From positions 57,668 to 121,667 of the forward strand of contig JACPEH010000019.1 of assembly GCA_016183655.1 (NCBI GenBank): a DNA stretch of 64,000 nucleotides, written 5' to 3'. Position numbers and translations under genes: made by a program. Below are positions 1 to 7,832 of the stretch, piece after piece. Source of the DNA: Rhodocyclales bacterium. GTDB lineage: Bacteria; Pseudomonadota; Gammaproteobacteria; Burkholderiales; Rhodocyclaceae. Each line of letters begins with the position of its first letter. Within the stretch, counting starts at the first letter, position 1. The notes beneath the pieces were generated by a model that was not told where the DNA came from, searched no databases, and saw only the letters and a program-made list of their open reading frames with translations.

Positions 1-1019
1 AGCGCCTCGGCCAGGCGCAGCAGGTTCCACTGCGCGATGGCCGGCTGCTGTGCGTAGGCGTAGCGCCCGCCGCCGTCGGTGGTGTTCGGGGTGAAATCCG
101 GGTCGAACACGTCGAGCCAGCCGAACGGGCCGTAGTCGATGGTGAGCCCGAGGATCGACAGGTTGTCGGTGTTCATCACGCCATGCACGAAGCCGACGCG
201 CAGCCAGTGCGCCATCAGCAGCGCGGTGCGGCGGGCGACTGCGGCGAACCAGTCCGCATAGCGCTGCGGGCCGGCGGCGTCGATTTCCGGGAAGTGCTGC
301 CCGATCACGTAGTCGGCCAGGAGGCGCAGGCGTTCGTGGTCGCCGCGCGCGGCGAAGATCTCGAAGTTGCCGAAGCGCACGAAGCTCGGCGCGACGCGGG
401 TGACGATGGCGCCCGGTTCGAGCTGCGGCCGGCCGTCGTAGAACATGTCGCGCAGCACCGGCTCGCCGGTGCCGACCAGCGCCAGCGCGCGCGTGGTCGG
501 CACGCCGAGGTGGTGCATCGCCTCGCTGCAGACGAACTCGCGCAGCGACGAGCGCAGCACGGCGCGGCCGTCGGCGCGGCGGGAATATGGCGTCAGCCCG
601 GCTCCCTTCAACTGGATTTCCCAGCGCCCGCCGTCGGGCGCAACCAGGTCGCCGAGGACGATCGCCCGGCCGTCGCCGAGCTGGCCCGCCCATTGCCCGA
701 ACTGGTGGCCGCCGTAGCAGGCGGCGATCGGCTTCATGCCCGGCAGCAGCCGGTTGCCGGCGAGCAGCGCGGCGACCTCACGGGCGTCGGCGCCGGCGTC
801 CGGCGGCGCCAGCCCAAGCGTCTGCGCCAGGTCGTCGGACCAGCCAAGCAGCGTTGGTGCCGCCACCGGCGTCGGCGGCGCCGACGACCAGCAGGCGGCC
901 AGCACCTGCCGCGATTCGCGCGGCGGGCCGGCCTCGCCCGGCAGGTGCCGGGCGAAATGGTGGTCGAAAACGGTGGCGGTGAGCGGGGAGGCGGTGGCGG
1001 CGCGGGTACGGGTCAGCAT
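1..1019 (-). CDS. selO: Protein adenylyltransferase SelO (YdiU/UPF0061), C-terminus cut by window edge
   Basis: This pseudokinase-fold enzyme transfers AMP from ATP to Ser/Thr/Tyr of target proteins and is linked to redox homeostasis. About 339 residues are visible from an ATG at 1019; the 3' end lies outside the window. Family signatures are plain: [18 protein letters not shown] near residue 105, the [15 protein letters not shown] stretch, and [13 protein letters not shown] followed by [14 protein letters not shown], which carries the catalytic Asn/Asp pair. The start lies 74 bp after the stop of the P-type ATPase on the same strand, so the two could be co-transcribed. Family assignment is firm. 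Substrates cannot be read from sequence. Confidence 0.95.
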   Translation of the reverse strand, partial: MLTRTRAATASPLTATVFDHHFARHLPGEAGPPRESRQVLAACWSSAPPTPVAAPTLLGWSDDLAQTLGLAPPDAGADAREVAALLAGNRLLPGMKPIAACYGGHQFGQWAGQLGDGRAIVLGDLVAPDGGRWEIQLKGAGLTPYSRRADGRAVLRSSLREFVCSEAMHHLGVPTTRALALVGTGEPVLRDMFYDGRPQLEPGAIVTRVAPSFVRFGNFEIFAARGDHERLRLLADYVIGQHFPEIDAAGPQRYADWFAAVARRTALLMAHWLRVGFVHGVMNTDNLSILGLTIDYGPFGWLDVFDPDFTPNTTDGGGRYAYAQQPAIAQWNLLRLAEA

Positions 1020-1093
1020 GGTGCTTCATTGACCGGGGCGGCGCCGGATGGTTTCAATTGCCATCCGCCCTCGTCCCGGGGTGGCCCCGCCGG

Positions 1094-3751
1094 CTACCGC
1101 ACCCAGCGCCGCAGCACCGCCTTGCGCAGCTCCTCCAGCGCCAGCAGCAGCACGGCGAAGGGCAGCGCGAACAGCCAGACGTCGCCGGCCAGCGGCGCGG
1201 TGCCGAAGAGGCGATTGCCCCAGGGGGTGTAGATGATCGCCAGCAGCAGGCACAGCTCGGCGGCCAGCCCCACCAGCAGCAGCCGGTTGCCGAACAGCGG
1301 AAAGCGCCACGCCGGCAGCAGCGCGTGGCGGCAGGCGAAGAGGTTGGCCATCTGCGAGAGGACGATCGCCAGCAGGCAGGCGGTGGTCGCCTGCAGGTAA
1401 AGCGGATCGCCGGCCGGCAGCACCTCGCCGTAGCGCCAGCCGCCACTGCCGAGGACGAAGAAGAACGCGGCCATCGCCGCCAAGGCTTCCAGCGGGCCGA
1501 GGAAGAGGTAGGCGCGCGCCAGCAGCGGCCAAGAGAGCAGGCGTTCCGCGCGTGGCCGCGGCGGCCGGCGCATGACGTCGCTGCCCGGCGGTTCGGCGCC
1601 GAGCGCCAGCGCCGGCAGCATGTCGGTGCCGAGGTCGACGGCGAGGATCTGGATCACCGTCAGCGGCAGCGGGATGCGAAAGAGCACGAAGGCGAGGTAG
1701 GGGACGATCTCGGGAATGTTCGAGGTGAGGATGTAGGTAAGGAATTTCCTCAGGTTGTCGAACACCGCTCGCCCTTCCTCGATGGCGTTCACGATGGTGG
1801 CGAAGTGGTCGTCGAGGAGCACGATGTCGGCCGCCTCGCGCGCCACGTCGGTGCCGGCAAGGCCCATCGCGATGCCGATGTCGGCCGCCTTCAGCGCCGG
1901 CGCGTCGTTCACCCCGTCGCCGGTGACGGCGACGATCTCGCCCTTGTGCTGCAGCGCCTGCACGATCAGCATCTTCTGCTCGGCGGAGACGCGGGCGAAG
2001 ACGACTTCCGGCGCGTCGAGCGCCAGCTGCAGCGCGGCCGGCCCCATCGCGCGCACCTGCTCGCCGGTAATCACCGCGGGCGCAGCCGAACGCACGATGA
2101 CGACCTCGCGGCCGAGCGCCACCGCCGTGCGCGGATGGTCGCCGGTGATCATGATCACGCGCACGCCGGCCTCGTGGCAACGCGCCACCGCTTCGTGCAC
2201 GTCCGGCCGCGGCGGGTCCTCCAGCCCGATCAGGCCGCACAGTTCCAGCCCTTCCTCCCTCGCCTCGCCGTCGCCGGCGAGCGGCGCCCAGGCCAGCGCC
2301 AGCACGCGCAGGCCGCGGTCGGCGAGGTCGTCCTGCGCGCGCCGGAACATCGCCTGCGCCTCGGCATCGAGCGGCCGCGAGGTGTGGCCATCGAGCCAGC
2401 GCGTGCAACACGGCAGCACCGTTTCCGGCGCGCCCTTGCACCACAGATGGCGGCGGCCTTCGGCTTCGCGCGTGACGACCGACATGCGCTTCCTCTCCGC
2501 GTCGAAGGCGATCTCGCCGGCGCGCTCGCCGAAGTCGGGCACGGCCCCGGCGAACTGCCACAGTGCGATCTCCATCGGGTCGCCGGCCGGCTGACCGTCG
2601 GGGAATTTCAGGCTGTGGCAGAGGCGGGCGACGGCGCGCAGGTGGATGTCGCCGCCCTTCGGCCAGCGCTCGGCGGCAAGATGATGGCGGCCGCCGAAGT
2701 ACAGTTCGCGCACCTGCATGCAGTTCTGCGTCAGAGTGCCGGTCTTGTCGGTCAGGATCACCGTCGCGCTGCCCAAGGTCTCCACCGCCGGCAGGTGCCG
2801 CACCAGCGCGTTGCGCCGGGCCATCCGCTGCGTCGCCAGCGCCAGCGACAGCGTCACCGTCGGCAGCAGGCCTTCCGGGACGTTGGCGACGATGATGCCG
2901 ATGGCGAACATGAAGTTGGCCCAGAAGGGCAGCCCGATCGCCTGGCCGATCAGAAAGAAGACGAGCCCAAGCCCCAGTGCCAGCAGCGCGACGAGGCGCG
3001 AGACGCGGCGGATCTCCTTCTGCAGTGGCGATGCGGTTTCGCCGGCAGTCTGCGTCAGGTGGGCGACGCGGCCGAATTCGGTGCGCATGCCGGTGGCGTA
3101 GACGACGGCGGCACATTCGCCGGCGACGATCAGCGTGCCGGCGAGCAGCAGGTTGTGCGCGGCGAGCGGGTCGTCGCTTTCCTCCGCATCGGCGCTGCGC
3201 GCCCGCGGACGCGACTCGCCGCTGAGCGTGGCGAGGTTCGCGCGCAGCCCCCAGCTTTCGACCAGCCGGCAGTCGGCCGGCACCTTCGCCCCTTCGGCGA
3301 GCAGCACGAGGTCGCCGGGAACGAGGTCGGCGGCGTCGATCTCCAGCGTCACGTCGGCACGCCTGACGCTGACGCGCTGCGGCAACAGCGCCGTCAGTGC
3401 CGCCAGCGCGCGCTCGGCGCGGTAGGCCTGCCAGAAAGAGAAGGCGCCGTTGACCAGGATGACGCCGACGATCGCCGTGCCCAGCTCGGCCATGCCCGCG
3501 GCGGCATCGACCCAGGCCGCGAAGAAGGCAAGGCCGGCGGCCAGCCAGAGGATCAGCGCGAAGAAATTGACGAATTCCTGCAGCAGCGTCAGCAGCAGCG
3601 GCCGTCGTGCCGCCGGCTCGACCCGGTTCGGGCCGAATTCGGCGAGGCGCCGCGCCGCTTCCGCCGGCGGCAGGCCGGCCGCGCCGCTGCCGAGGTGGGC
3701 AAGCGCGGCGGCGGGGCTCAGGCTGGCAATGCTCAGTCCGTGCGAGGACAT
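1094..3751 (-). CDS. Cation-transporting P-type ATPase, type IIC-like (Na+/K+-ATPase alpha-like)
   Basis: An 885-residue integral membrane ion pump. The N-terminal cation-ATPase domain is followed by TLSGES (actuator), the phosphorylation motif DKTGTLTQN with Asp335, the KGAPE nucleotide-binding motif, TGDHPRT and GDGVNDAPALK. Around M4 and M5 it reads NVPEGLLPTVTL and LTSNIPEIVPYL, then VDLGTDMLPALALGAE. These match the eukaryotic Na+/K+ and H+/K+ ATPase alpha subunit better than SERCA-type bacterial Ca2+ pumps, which have PEGLPA. The family suggests monovalent cation exchange, but the ion is not proven. No beta-subunit gene is visible. The C-terminus has the usual M7-M10 helices. The start has an N-terminal segment typical of the family. 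Confidence 0.9.
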   Translation of the reverse strand: MSSHGLSIASLSPAAALAHLGSGAAGLPPAEAARRLAEFGPNRVEPAARRPLLLTLLQEFVNFFALILWLAAGLAFFAAWVDAAAGMAELGTAIVGVILVNGAFSFWQAYRAERALAALTALLPQRVSVRRADVTLEIDAADLVPGDLVLLAEGAKVPADCRLVESWGLRANLATLSGESRPRARSADAEESDDPLAAHNLLLAGTLIVAGECAAVVYATGMRTEFGRVAHLTQTAGETASPLQKEIRRVSRLVALLALGLGLVFFLIGQAIGLPFWANFMFAIGIIVANVPEGLLPTVTLSLALATQRMARRNALVRHLPAVETLGSATVILTDKTGTLTQNCMQVRELYFGGRHHLAAERWPKGGDIHLRAVARLCHSLKFPDGQPAGDPMEIALWQFAGAVPDFGERAGEIAFDAERKRMSVVTREAEGRRHLWCKGAPETVLPCCTRWLDGHTSRPLDAEAQAMFRRAQDDLADRGLRVLALAWAPLAGDGEAREEGLELCGLIGLEDPPRPDVHEAVARCHEAGVRVIMITGDHPRTAVALGREVVIVRSAAPAVITGEQVRAMGPAALQLALDAPEVVFARVSAEQKMLIVQALQHKGEIVAVTGDGVNDAPALKAADIGIAMGLAGTDVAREAADIVLLDDHFATIVNAIEEGRAVFDNLRKFLTYILTSNIPEIVPYLAFVLFRIPLPLTVIQILAVDLGTDMLPALALGAEPPGSDVMRRPPRPRAERLLSWPLLARAYLFLGPLEALAAMAAFFFVLGSGGWRYGEVLPAGDPLYLQATTACLLAIVLSQMANLFACRHALLPAWRFPLFGNRLLLVGLAAELCLLLAIIYTPWGNRLFGTAPLAGDVWLFALPFAVLLLALEELRKAVLRRWVR

Positions 3752-3877
3752 GGTCTCGGCTGCCGCGGCGCGCCGCGGCCTGAAGGAACATGCCGACAGT
3801 ATCGCACCGCCGGCACGGGGAGCGCTCGGCCGATGGCGCCGCTCCGCCGCGCGGCTGCCGGCGTCTTTGGCGCGAGC

Positions 3878-4768
3878 TCAGCGGCGGTCGGCGCGCACCT
3901 CGCCGAGCGCCTCGTTGATCTCGACGCTCAAATCTTCGAACTCTTCCTCGTCGAAGCCCAGGTAGTTCAGCGCCGCCGCGCCGTGCCCCATCCATTCGGC
4001 CTCGTCGGGAACATCGAGGAAGCGGGCGATGATGTGGTCGGCAAGCAGCGCGATGGCGGTCAACGCGCGCACCTCGGGCGGCGTGTCGGTGCTGGCGTCG
4101 CCGAGGGTTTCGAGGTTGTGGTGCAGGCGGACGGCATGAGCAATGAGCGGCGGCAGTTGCCAGTTGCGCGCCAGCATCGCGCCGACCGTTACGTGGTCGG
4201 TGCCGTGGCGCTCGTTCTCGATCTCCCAGACCGGCCGCGGCGAGCGGCCGGCCAACGCCAGCGTCTCCTTGTAGTCGTGGAAGCGCTGCATCAGGATCGG
4301 GATGCCGCAGTCGTGGAACAGGCCGAAGGTGTAGGCATCGTCGCGATCGATGCCGGGCACGCGCCGCGCCAGCCGCGCCGAAACCATCGCGTGGAAGTTC
4401 GAGCGCTCCCAGAAGCGCTCCATGCTGACGCCCTTCGGCGACAGCGCCTGGCGCAGCGCCAGCCCATTGACGATGTTGATGATGTTCTTCAGGCCGAGCA
4501 CCGTGGTCGCCTGTTGCACCGTCTGCACCTTGTTGCGCAGCGCGAAGAACGGCGAGTTGGCGGTCTTCATCATCGACGCGGCAAGGCCGAGGTCGCCGCT
4601 GATCAGCCGCGTGATCTTGTGGAAGTCGACGGCCGGCCGGCGCGCCTCGTCGATCAGCGCAACGACGACCGCCGGACACGGCGGGATAGAGATGGTCTTG
4701 AGAATGTCGGTGACGGTGTCGGCGGCGATTTCGCTGTCGATCGTGGCGTTTGCGGCTAGAGTCTGCAT
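3878..4768 (-). CDS. HDOD-domain signalling protein under riboswitch control
   Basis: A 296-residue soluble protein consisting essentially of one HDOD domain, the non-catalytic relative of HD phosphohydrolases. Typical segments are ISIPPCPAVVVALIDEA, the GDLGLAASMMKTANSPFF helix and LGLKNIINIVNGLALR. HHNLETLG occupies the place of the HD-type metal site. Such proteins act in regulation, for example of motility, c-di-GMP signalling or DNA uptake; the exact role is unknown. A good ribosome-binding site (GGGAGG, complement of 4775-4780) precedes the ATG. The 5' leader of about 175 nt carries a c-di-GMP-I riboswitch, which strongly suggests c-di-GMP controls expression. Confidence 0.9.
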   Translation of the reverse strand: MQTLAANATIDSEIAADTVTDILKTISIPPCPAVVVALIDEARRPAVDFHKITRLISGDLGLAASMMKTANSPFFALRNKVQTVQQATTVLGLKNIINIVNGLALRQALSPKGVSMERFWERSNFHAMVSARLARRVPGIDRDDAYTFGLFHDCGIPILMQRFHDYKETLALAGRSPRPVWEIENERHGTDHVTVGAMLARNWQLPPLIAHAVRLHHNLETLGDASTDTPPEVRALTAIALLADHIIARFLDVPDEAEWMGHGAAALNYLGFDEEEFEDLSVEINEALGEVRADRR

Positions 4769-4782
4769 GGCACACCTCCCGG

Positions 4783-4843
4783 GGAACGAAACAGTTCCGT
4801 GATCGAGGGCAGCCGTGCGGCCCGCAGCCGGCGTTTCGCCGGC
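4783..4843 (-). promoter_or_regulatory. Hairpins between the riboswitch aptamer and the HDOD start (candidate expression platform)
   Basis: Two inverted repeats lie in the leader: GCCGGCG/CGCCGGC with a 3-nt loop at 4827-4843, and GGAAC/GTTCC at 4783-4798. The second sits 2-3 nt upstream of the GGGAGG ribosome-binding site. No U-run follows either, so translational control is more likely than intrinsic termination. This is inference from structure only. Confidence 0.4.
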
Positions 4844-4854
4844 ATCGCGCTATT

Positions 4855-4940
4855 CTTGGCGGCCCCGCTGTCGTCGAGCCGACTGGCTCATTAGACCGGA
4901 AGCTTTGCGTCCCCGCCTTTCGGTCGGGTTTGCCCTGATC
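4855..4940 (-). promoter_or_regulatory. c-di-GMP-I (GEMM) riboswitch upstream of the HDOD gene
   Basis: Read on the minus strand, this segment has the GEMM-I aptamer blocks in order: CAGGGCAAACC, a short stem with a GAAA tetraloop, GGGACGCAAAGC, then TTCCGGTCTAA, a variable P2 hairpin (GAGCC...GGCTC) and the closing CGGGG block. Order and spacing are close to those I recall for the Vibrio cholerae Vc2 aptamer, including the GNRA tetraloop and its receptor-side stem. Between aptamer and start codon lie a 7-bp hairpin (4827-4843) and a small hairpin (4783-4798) just before the ribosome-binding site, which could serve as the expression platform. Confidence 0.9.
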
Positions 4941-4951
4941 AATTGCATTCC

Positions 4952-4980
4952 ACAATAGCACTGCGATTTCCGCAGCGCAA
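4952..4980 (-). promoter_or_regulatory. Sigma70-like promoter for the riboswitch-HDOD transcript
   Basis: On the minus strand TTGCGC (4980-4975) and TATTGT (4957-4952) are separated by exactly 17 nt. The predicted start would fall about 5-12 nt upstream of the riboswitch CAGGGC block, giving a transcript that begins almost at the aptamer. Both hexamers deviate from consensus, so strength is uncertain. Confidence 0.55.
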
Positions 4981-5015
4981 CACGACAGATCAATAATTGA
5001 ACGGGATGGCGTCGC

Positions 5016-5492
5016 TCAGTCGAAGTAGCTGCGACCGGCCTCAAAGCGCGAGGCGAAATAGCCGCTGGACAGGCGGTCGATGCGCACCCGGCCGCTGGCC
5101 GCGGACGGGGCGTGCACGAAGCGGTCGTCGCCGATGTAGAGGCCGACGTGGGACAGCGGCCGGTTCAGCGTGTTGAAGAAGACGAGGTCGCCGGGGATCA
5201 GCTCGTCGCGCGCCACCGGCCGCCCCTGGCGGGCGATGTCGGCGGCGCTGCCGGCGACGCGCAGGCCGGCGGCACGGTCGAAGATGTAGGCGACCATGCC
5301 GCTGCAGTCGAGCCCGGCCTCCGGGTTCTTGCCGCCGAAGCGGTAGCCGGTGTCGAGCAGCGACAGCGCGAACATCACCACCTCGCGGCTGCGCTCGCTG
5401 TGCGTGCGTTCGCGGCGGGCGACCGGCGGCACGCTGCCACACGCGGCGAGCAGCGCGGCGGCCAGGGCAGTGAGGAAGCTTCTGCGGTGCAT
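5016..5492 (-). CDS. NlpC/P60-family cell-wall hydrolase, lipoprotein
   Basis: A 158-residue lipoprotein: a signal peptide ends in the lipobox LAAC with Cys18, followed by one NlpC/P60 domain. The catalytic Cys63 is in LDCSGMVAYIF, and SHVGLYIGDDRFVHAP supplies the catalytic His. The family cleaves gamma-D-Glu-diaminopimelate bonds in peptidoglycan peptides, here in the periplasm from a membrane anchor. The ATG at 5492 is chosen because the lipobox sits at the right distance. Longer readings upstream lack a signal and run antisense to gabD. It is divergent from gabD with a 60-bp gap. Confidence 0.92.
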   Translation of the reverse strand: MHRRSFLTALAAALLAACGSVPPVARRERTHSERSREVVMFALSLLDTGYRFGGKNPEAGLDCSGMVAYIFDRAAGLRVAGSAADIARQGRPVARDELIPGDLVFFNTLNRPLSHVGLYIGDDRFVHAPSAASGRVRIDRLSSGYFASRFEAGRSYFD

Positions 5493-5552
5493 GGGCCAAG
5501 TATAAACTGCACGCTTCGCATCCATCATCCACGACCCTGCCGAGGTGCCGCC

Positions 5553-7001
5553 ATGCAACTTGCCGACCCCCTCCTCCTCCGCTCGCATGCCTATATCGAC
5601 GGCCGCTGGGAAAGCGCCGACGACGGCGCCAGCTTCGCCGTCAGCGATCCCGCCAGCGGCGAGAAAATCGGCGAAGTGCCGCAGATGGGCGCGCGCGAGA
5701 CCGGGCGCGCGATCCTCGCCGCCGAGGCGGCGCTGCCCGGCTGGCGGGCGAAGACGGCCAAGGAGCGCGCCGGCGTGCTGCGCCGCTGGTTCGACCTGAT
5801 CGTTGCGCACGGCGACGACCTGGCGCGGATGATCACCGCCGAATGCGGCAAGCCGTTGACCGAGGCCAAGGGCGAAGTGGCCTACGGCGCCTCGTTCGTC
5901 GAATGGTTCGCCGAGGAAGCGAAGCGCGCCTACGGCGAGACGATTCCGCCGGTGGTCGGCGACAAGCGCCTCTTGACGATCAAGCAGCCGATCGGCGTCT
6001 GCGCCGCGATCACGCCGTGGAACTTCCCGCTGGCGATGATCACGCGCAAGGTGGCGCCGGCGATCGCCGCCGGCTGCACGGTGGTGATCAAGCCGGCCGA
6101 GCAGACGCCGCTGACCGCGCTGGCGCTGGCGCGACTGGCGCACGAGGCCGGCCTGCCGCCGGGCGTGGTCAACGTCGTCACCGGCGACCCGGTGGCGATC
6201 GGCGGCGAACTGACCGCCAGCCCGATCGTCCGCCACCTCTCCTTCACCGGCTCGACCGAGGTCGGCCGACTGCTGATGGCGCAGTGCGCGCCGACCATCA
6301 AGAAGCTGTCGCTGGAACTAGGCGGCAACGCGCCGTTCATCGTCTTCGACGACGCCGACGTCGACACCGCGGTCGAGGGCGCGCTGATCGCCAAGTACCG
6401 CAACACCGGCCAGACCTGCGTCTGCGCCAACCGCTTCCTCGTCCAGTCGGGGATCTACGACGCCTTCGCCGACAAGCTGGCGGCGCGCGTCGCCCAGCTG
6501 CAGGTCGGCCCCGGCAGCGAACCCGGCGTCGCGCAGGGACCGCTGATCGACGCGGCCGGGCTGGAGAAGGTCGAGGCGCACCTTGCCGACGCCGCGGCCA
6601 AGGGCGCGCGCGTGCTCACCGGCGGCAAGCGCCATGCGCGCGGCGGGACCTTCTTCGAGCCGACCGTGCTCGCCGACGTCACCATCGACATGCGCGTCGC
6701 ACGCGAGGAGACCTTCGGCCCGGTGGCGCCGCTGTTCCGCTTCGACACCGAAGCGCAGGCGGTCGAGATGGCCAACGCCACCGAGTTCGGGCTGGCCGCC
6801 TACTTCTACTCGCGCGACGTCGGCCGTGTTTTCCGCGTCGGCGAGGCGCTGGAATACGGCATGGTCGGCGTGAACACCGGGCTGATCTCGAACGAGGTGG
6901 CGCCGTTCGGCGGCGTCAAGCAGTCCGGCGTCGGCCGCGAAGGGTCGAAGTACGGGCTGGAGGAGTATCTGGAGCTGAAGTATCTGTGCCTGGCGGTGTG
7001 A
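5553..7001 (+). CDS. gabD: NADP+-dependent succinate-semialdehyde dehydrogenase
   Basis: A 482-residue aldehyde dehydrogenase, the same length as E. coli GabD and similar along its entire length. It oxidises succinate semialdehyde to succinate, the last step of GABA and related amine catabolism. The catalytic nucleophile Cys289 is in GQTCVCANRF and the general base Glu255 in LELGGNAPF. ITPWNFP, FTGSTEVGR and the C-terminal GREGSKYGLEEYLE are typical of the GabD branch. The ATG at 5553 gives the family's normal N-terminus. No gabT or gabP is nearby, so the source of the semialdehyde is not apparent here. Confidence 0.93.
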   Translation: MQLADPLLLRSHAYIDGRWESADDGASFAVSDPASGEKIGEVPQMGARETGRAILAAEAALPGWRAKTAKERAGVLRRWFDLIVAHGDDLARMITAECGKPLTEAKGEVAYGASFVEWFAEEAKRAYGETIPPVVGDKRLLTIKQPIGVCAAITPWNFPLAMITRKVAPAIAAGCTVVIKPAEQTPLTALALARLAHEAGLPPGVVNVVTGDPVAIGGELTASPIVRHLSFTGSTEVGRLLMAQCAPTIKKLSLELGGNAPFIVFDDADVDTAVEGALIAKYRNTGQTCVCANRFLVQSGIYDAFADKLAARVAQLQVGPGSEPGVAQGPLIDAAGLEKVEAHLADAAAKGARVLTGGKRHARGGTFFEPTVLADVTIDMRVAREETFGPVAPLFRFDTEAQAVEMANATEFGLAAYFYSRDVGRVFRVGEALEYGMVGVNTGLISNEVAPFGGVKQSGVGREGSKYGLEEYLELKYLCLAV

Positions 7002-7131
7002 CGCGGGCGGCGTGTACGGCAGTTTGTACCCGATGCCCGGGCAGCCATTCCCGCGGCCCCACGCAAAAAGCCGTGCAGGCCGGTGAGCTCAAGCGTAGCC
7101 CCTCAGCACTGTCGCTGCGATGTCACTGCGA

Positions 7132-7160
7132 TTGACAATGTGTAGCCGCACGGCTACATT
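7132..7160 (+). promoter_or_regulatory. Promoter and autoregulatory operator of the toxin-antitoxin operon
   Basis: A near-consensus promoter, TTGACA (7132-7137), 17-nt spacer, TACATT (7155-7160). A perfect inverted repeat TGTAGCC-GCAC-GGCTACA (7141-7158) overlaps the spacer and -10 box, the usual place for toxin-antitoxin autorepression. The expected transcription start, about 7 nt after the -10, coincides with the toxin ATG at 7167. An 11-bp direct repeat (7110-7120 and 7121-7131, one mismatch) lies just upstream. Confidence 0.75.
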
Positions 7161-7166
7161 GATCCC

Positions 7167-7463
7167 ATGATCGAGATTCGGAAAACCGACGTCTTCGCTC
7201 AATGGCTCGACGCCCTGCGGGACCTCCAGGCGCGGGCGCGGATTCAAGTCAGGATCGAGCGCCTGGCTGCCGGAAACCCCGGCGATGCCGAGCCCGTTGG
7301 CGAAGGTGTTTCCGAGTTGCGAATCAACTACGGCCCCGGTTACCGGGTGTACTTCAAGCAGCGAGGGCGTGAGCTGATTGTTCTCCTGGCAGGCGGCGAC
7401 AAAAGCACGCAAGCCAAGGACATCAAGACGGCCTTGCGTCTCGCTCGAAATCTTTCGGAGTAG
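7167..7463 (+). CDS. RelE/HigB-type toxin of a type II toxin-antitoxin system
   Basis: A 98-residue protein of the addiction-module killer family (RelE/ParE fold). It matches family positions EIRKTDVFAQWLDALRD, RIQVRIERL, GVSELRINYGPGYRVYF and LLAGGDKSTQAKDI. Family members are mRNA interferases acting at the ribosome and are neutralised by the co-encoded antitoxin. Toxin precedes antitoxin, as in higBA, with 5 bp between the genes. No Shine-Dalgarno is visible before the ATG and the promoter would start transcription at or next to it, so translation may be leaderless. Confidence 0.9.
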   Translation: MIEIRKTDVFAQWLDALRDLQARARIQVRIERLAAGNPGDAEPVGEGVSELRINYGPGYRVYFKQRGRELIVLLAGGDKSTQAKDIKTALRLARNLSE

Positions 7464-7468
7464 CCGCC

Positions 7469-7768
7469 ATGGCCAAGACTTCCACCACTCGCTATGACGT
7501 TGCCGAACACCTCAGAACTCCAGAGGAAATGGCAGCCTATCTCGAAGCCTGCCTTGAAGAGGCGGACGGCGATGCGGCCTTTATCGCCAAGGCGCTTGGC
7601 GACATCGCCCGCGCCAAAGGCATGGCCCAAGTAGCCCGCGACGCCGGCCTGTCCCGCGAAAGCCTGTACAAGGCGCTTTCCGGCGAGCGCAGCCCCGGCT
7701 TCGACACCATCCTCAAGGTAATCGGCGCTCTTGGGCTAAAGCTCCACGCAGAGGCAAGTCGCACCTGA
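7469..7768 (+). CDS. HTH antitoxin of the RelE/HigB-like module
   Basis: A 99-residue antidote protein of the putative addiction-module family. An N-terminal toxin-binding region (TTRYDVAEHLRTPEEMAAYL) precedes a lambda-repressor-like helix-turn-helix (GMAQVARDAGLSRESLYKALSG). It should neutralise the preceding toxin and repress the operon through the inverted repeat at 7141-7158. It follows the toxin stop by 5 bp. Confidence 0.9.
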   Translation: MAKTSTTRYDVAEHLRTPEEMAAYLEACLEEADGDAAFIAKALGDIARAKGMAQVARDAGLSRESLYKALSGERSPGFDTILKVIGALGLKLHAEASRT

Positions 7769-7832
7769 CCGGATACCCAGTCGGGCACGGGCTGGTTTCC
7801 GGGCGGCGAACCAATCCGCCACCGCACCCGCC

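Noticed and set aside
1026..4961. Very long open frames (over 1,200 codons) on both strands across the ATPase and HDOD genes
   Set aside because: They are Arg/Ala/Gly-rich shadows produced by high GC. The ATPase and HDOD frames carry all recognisable motifs.
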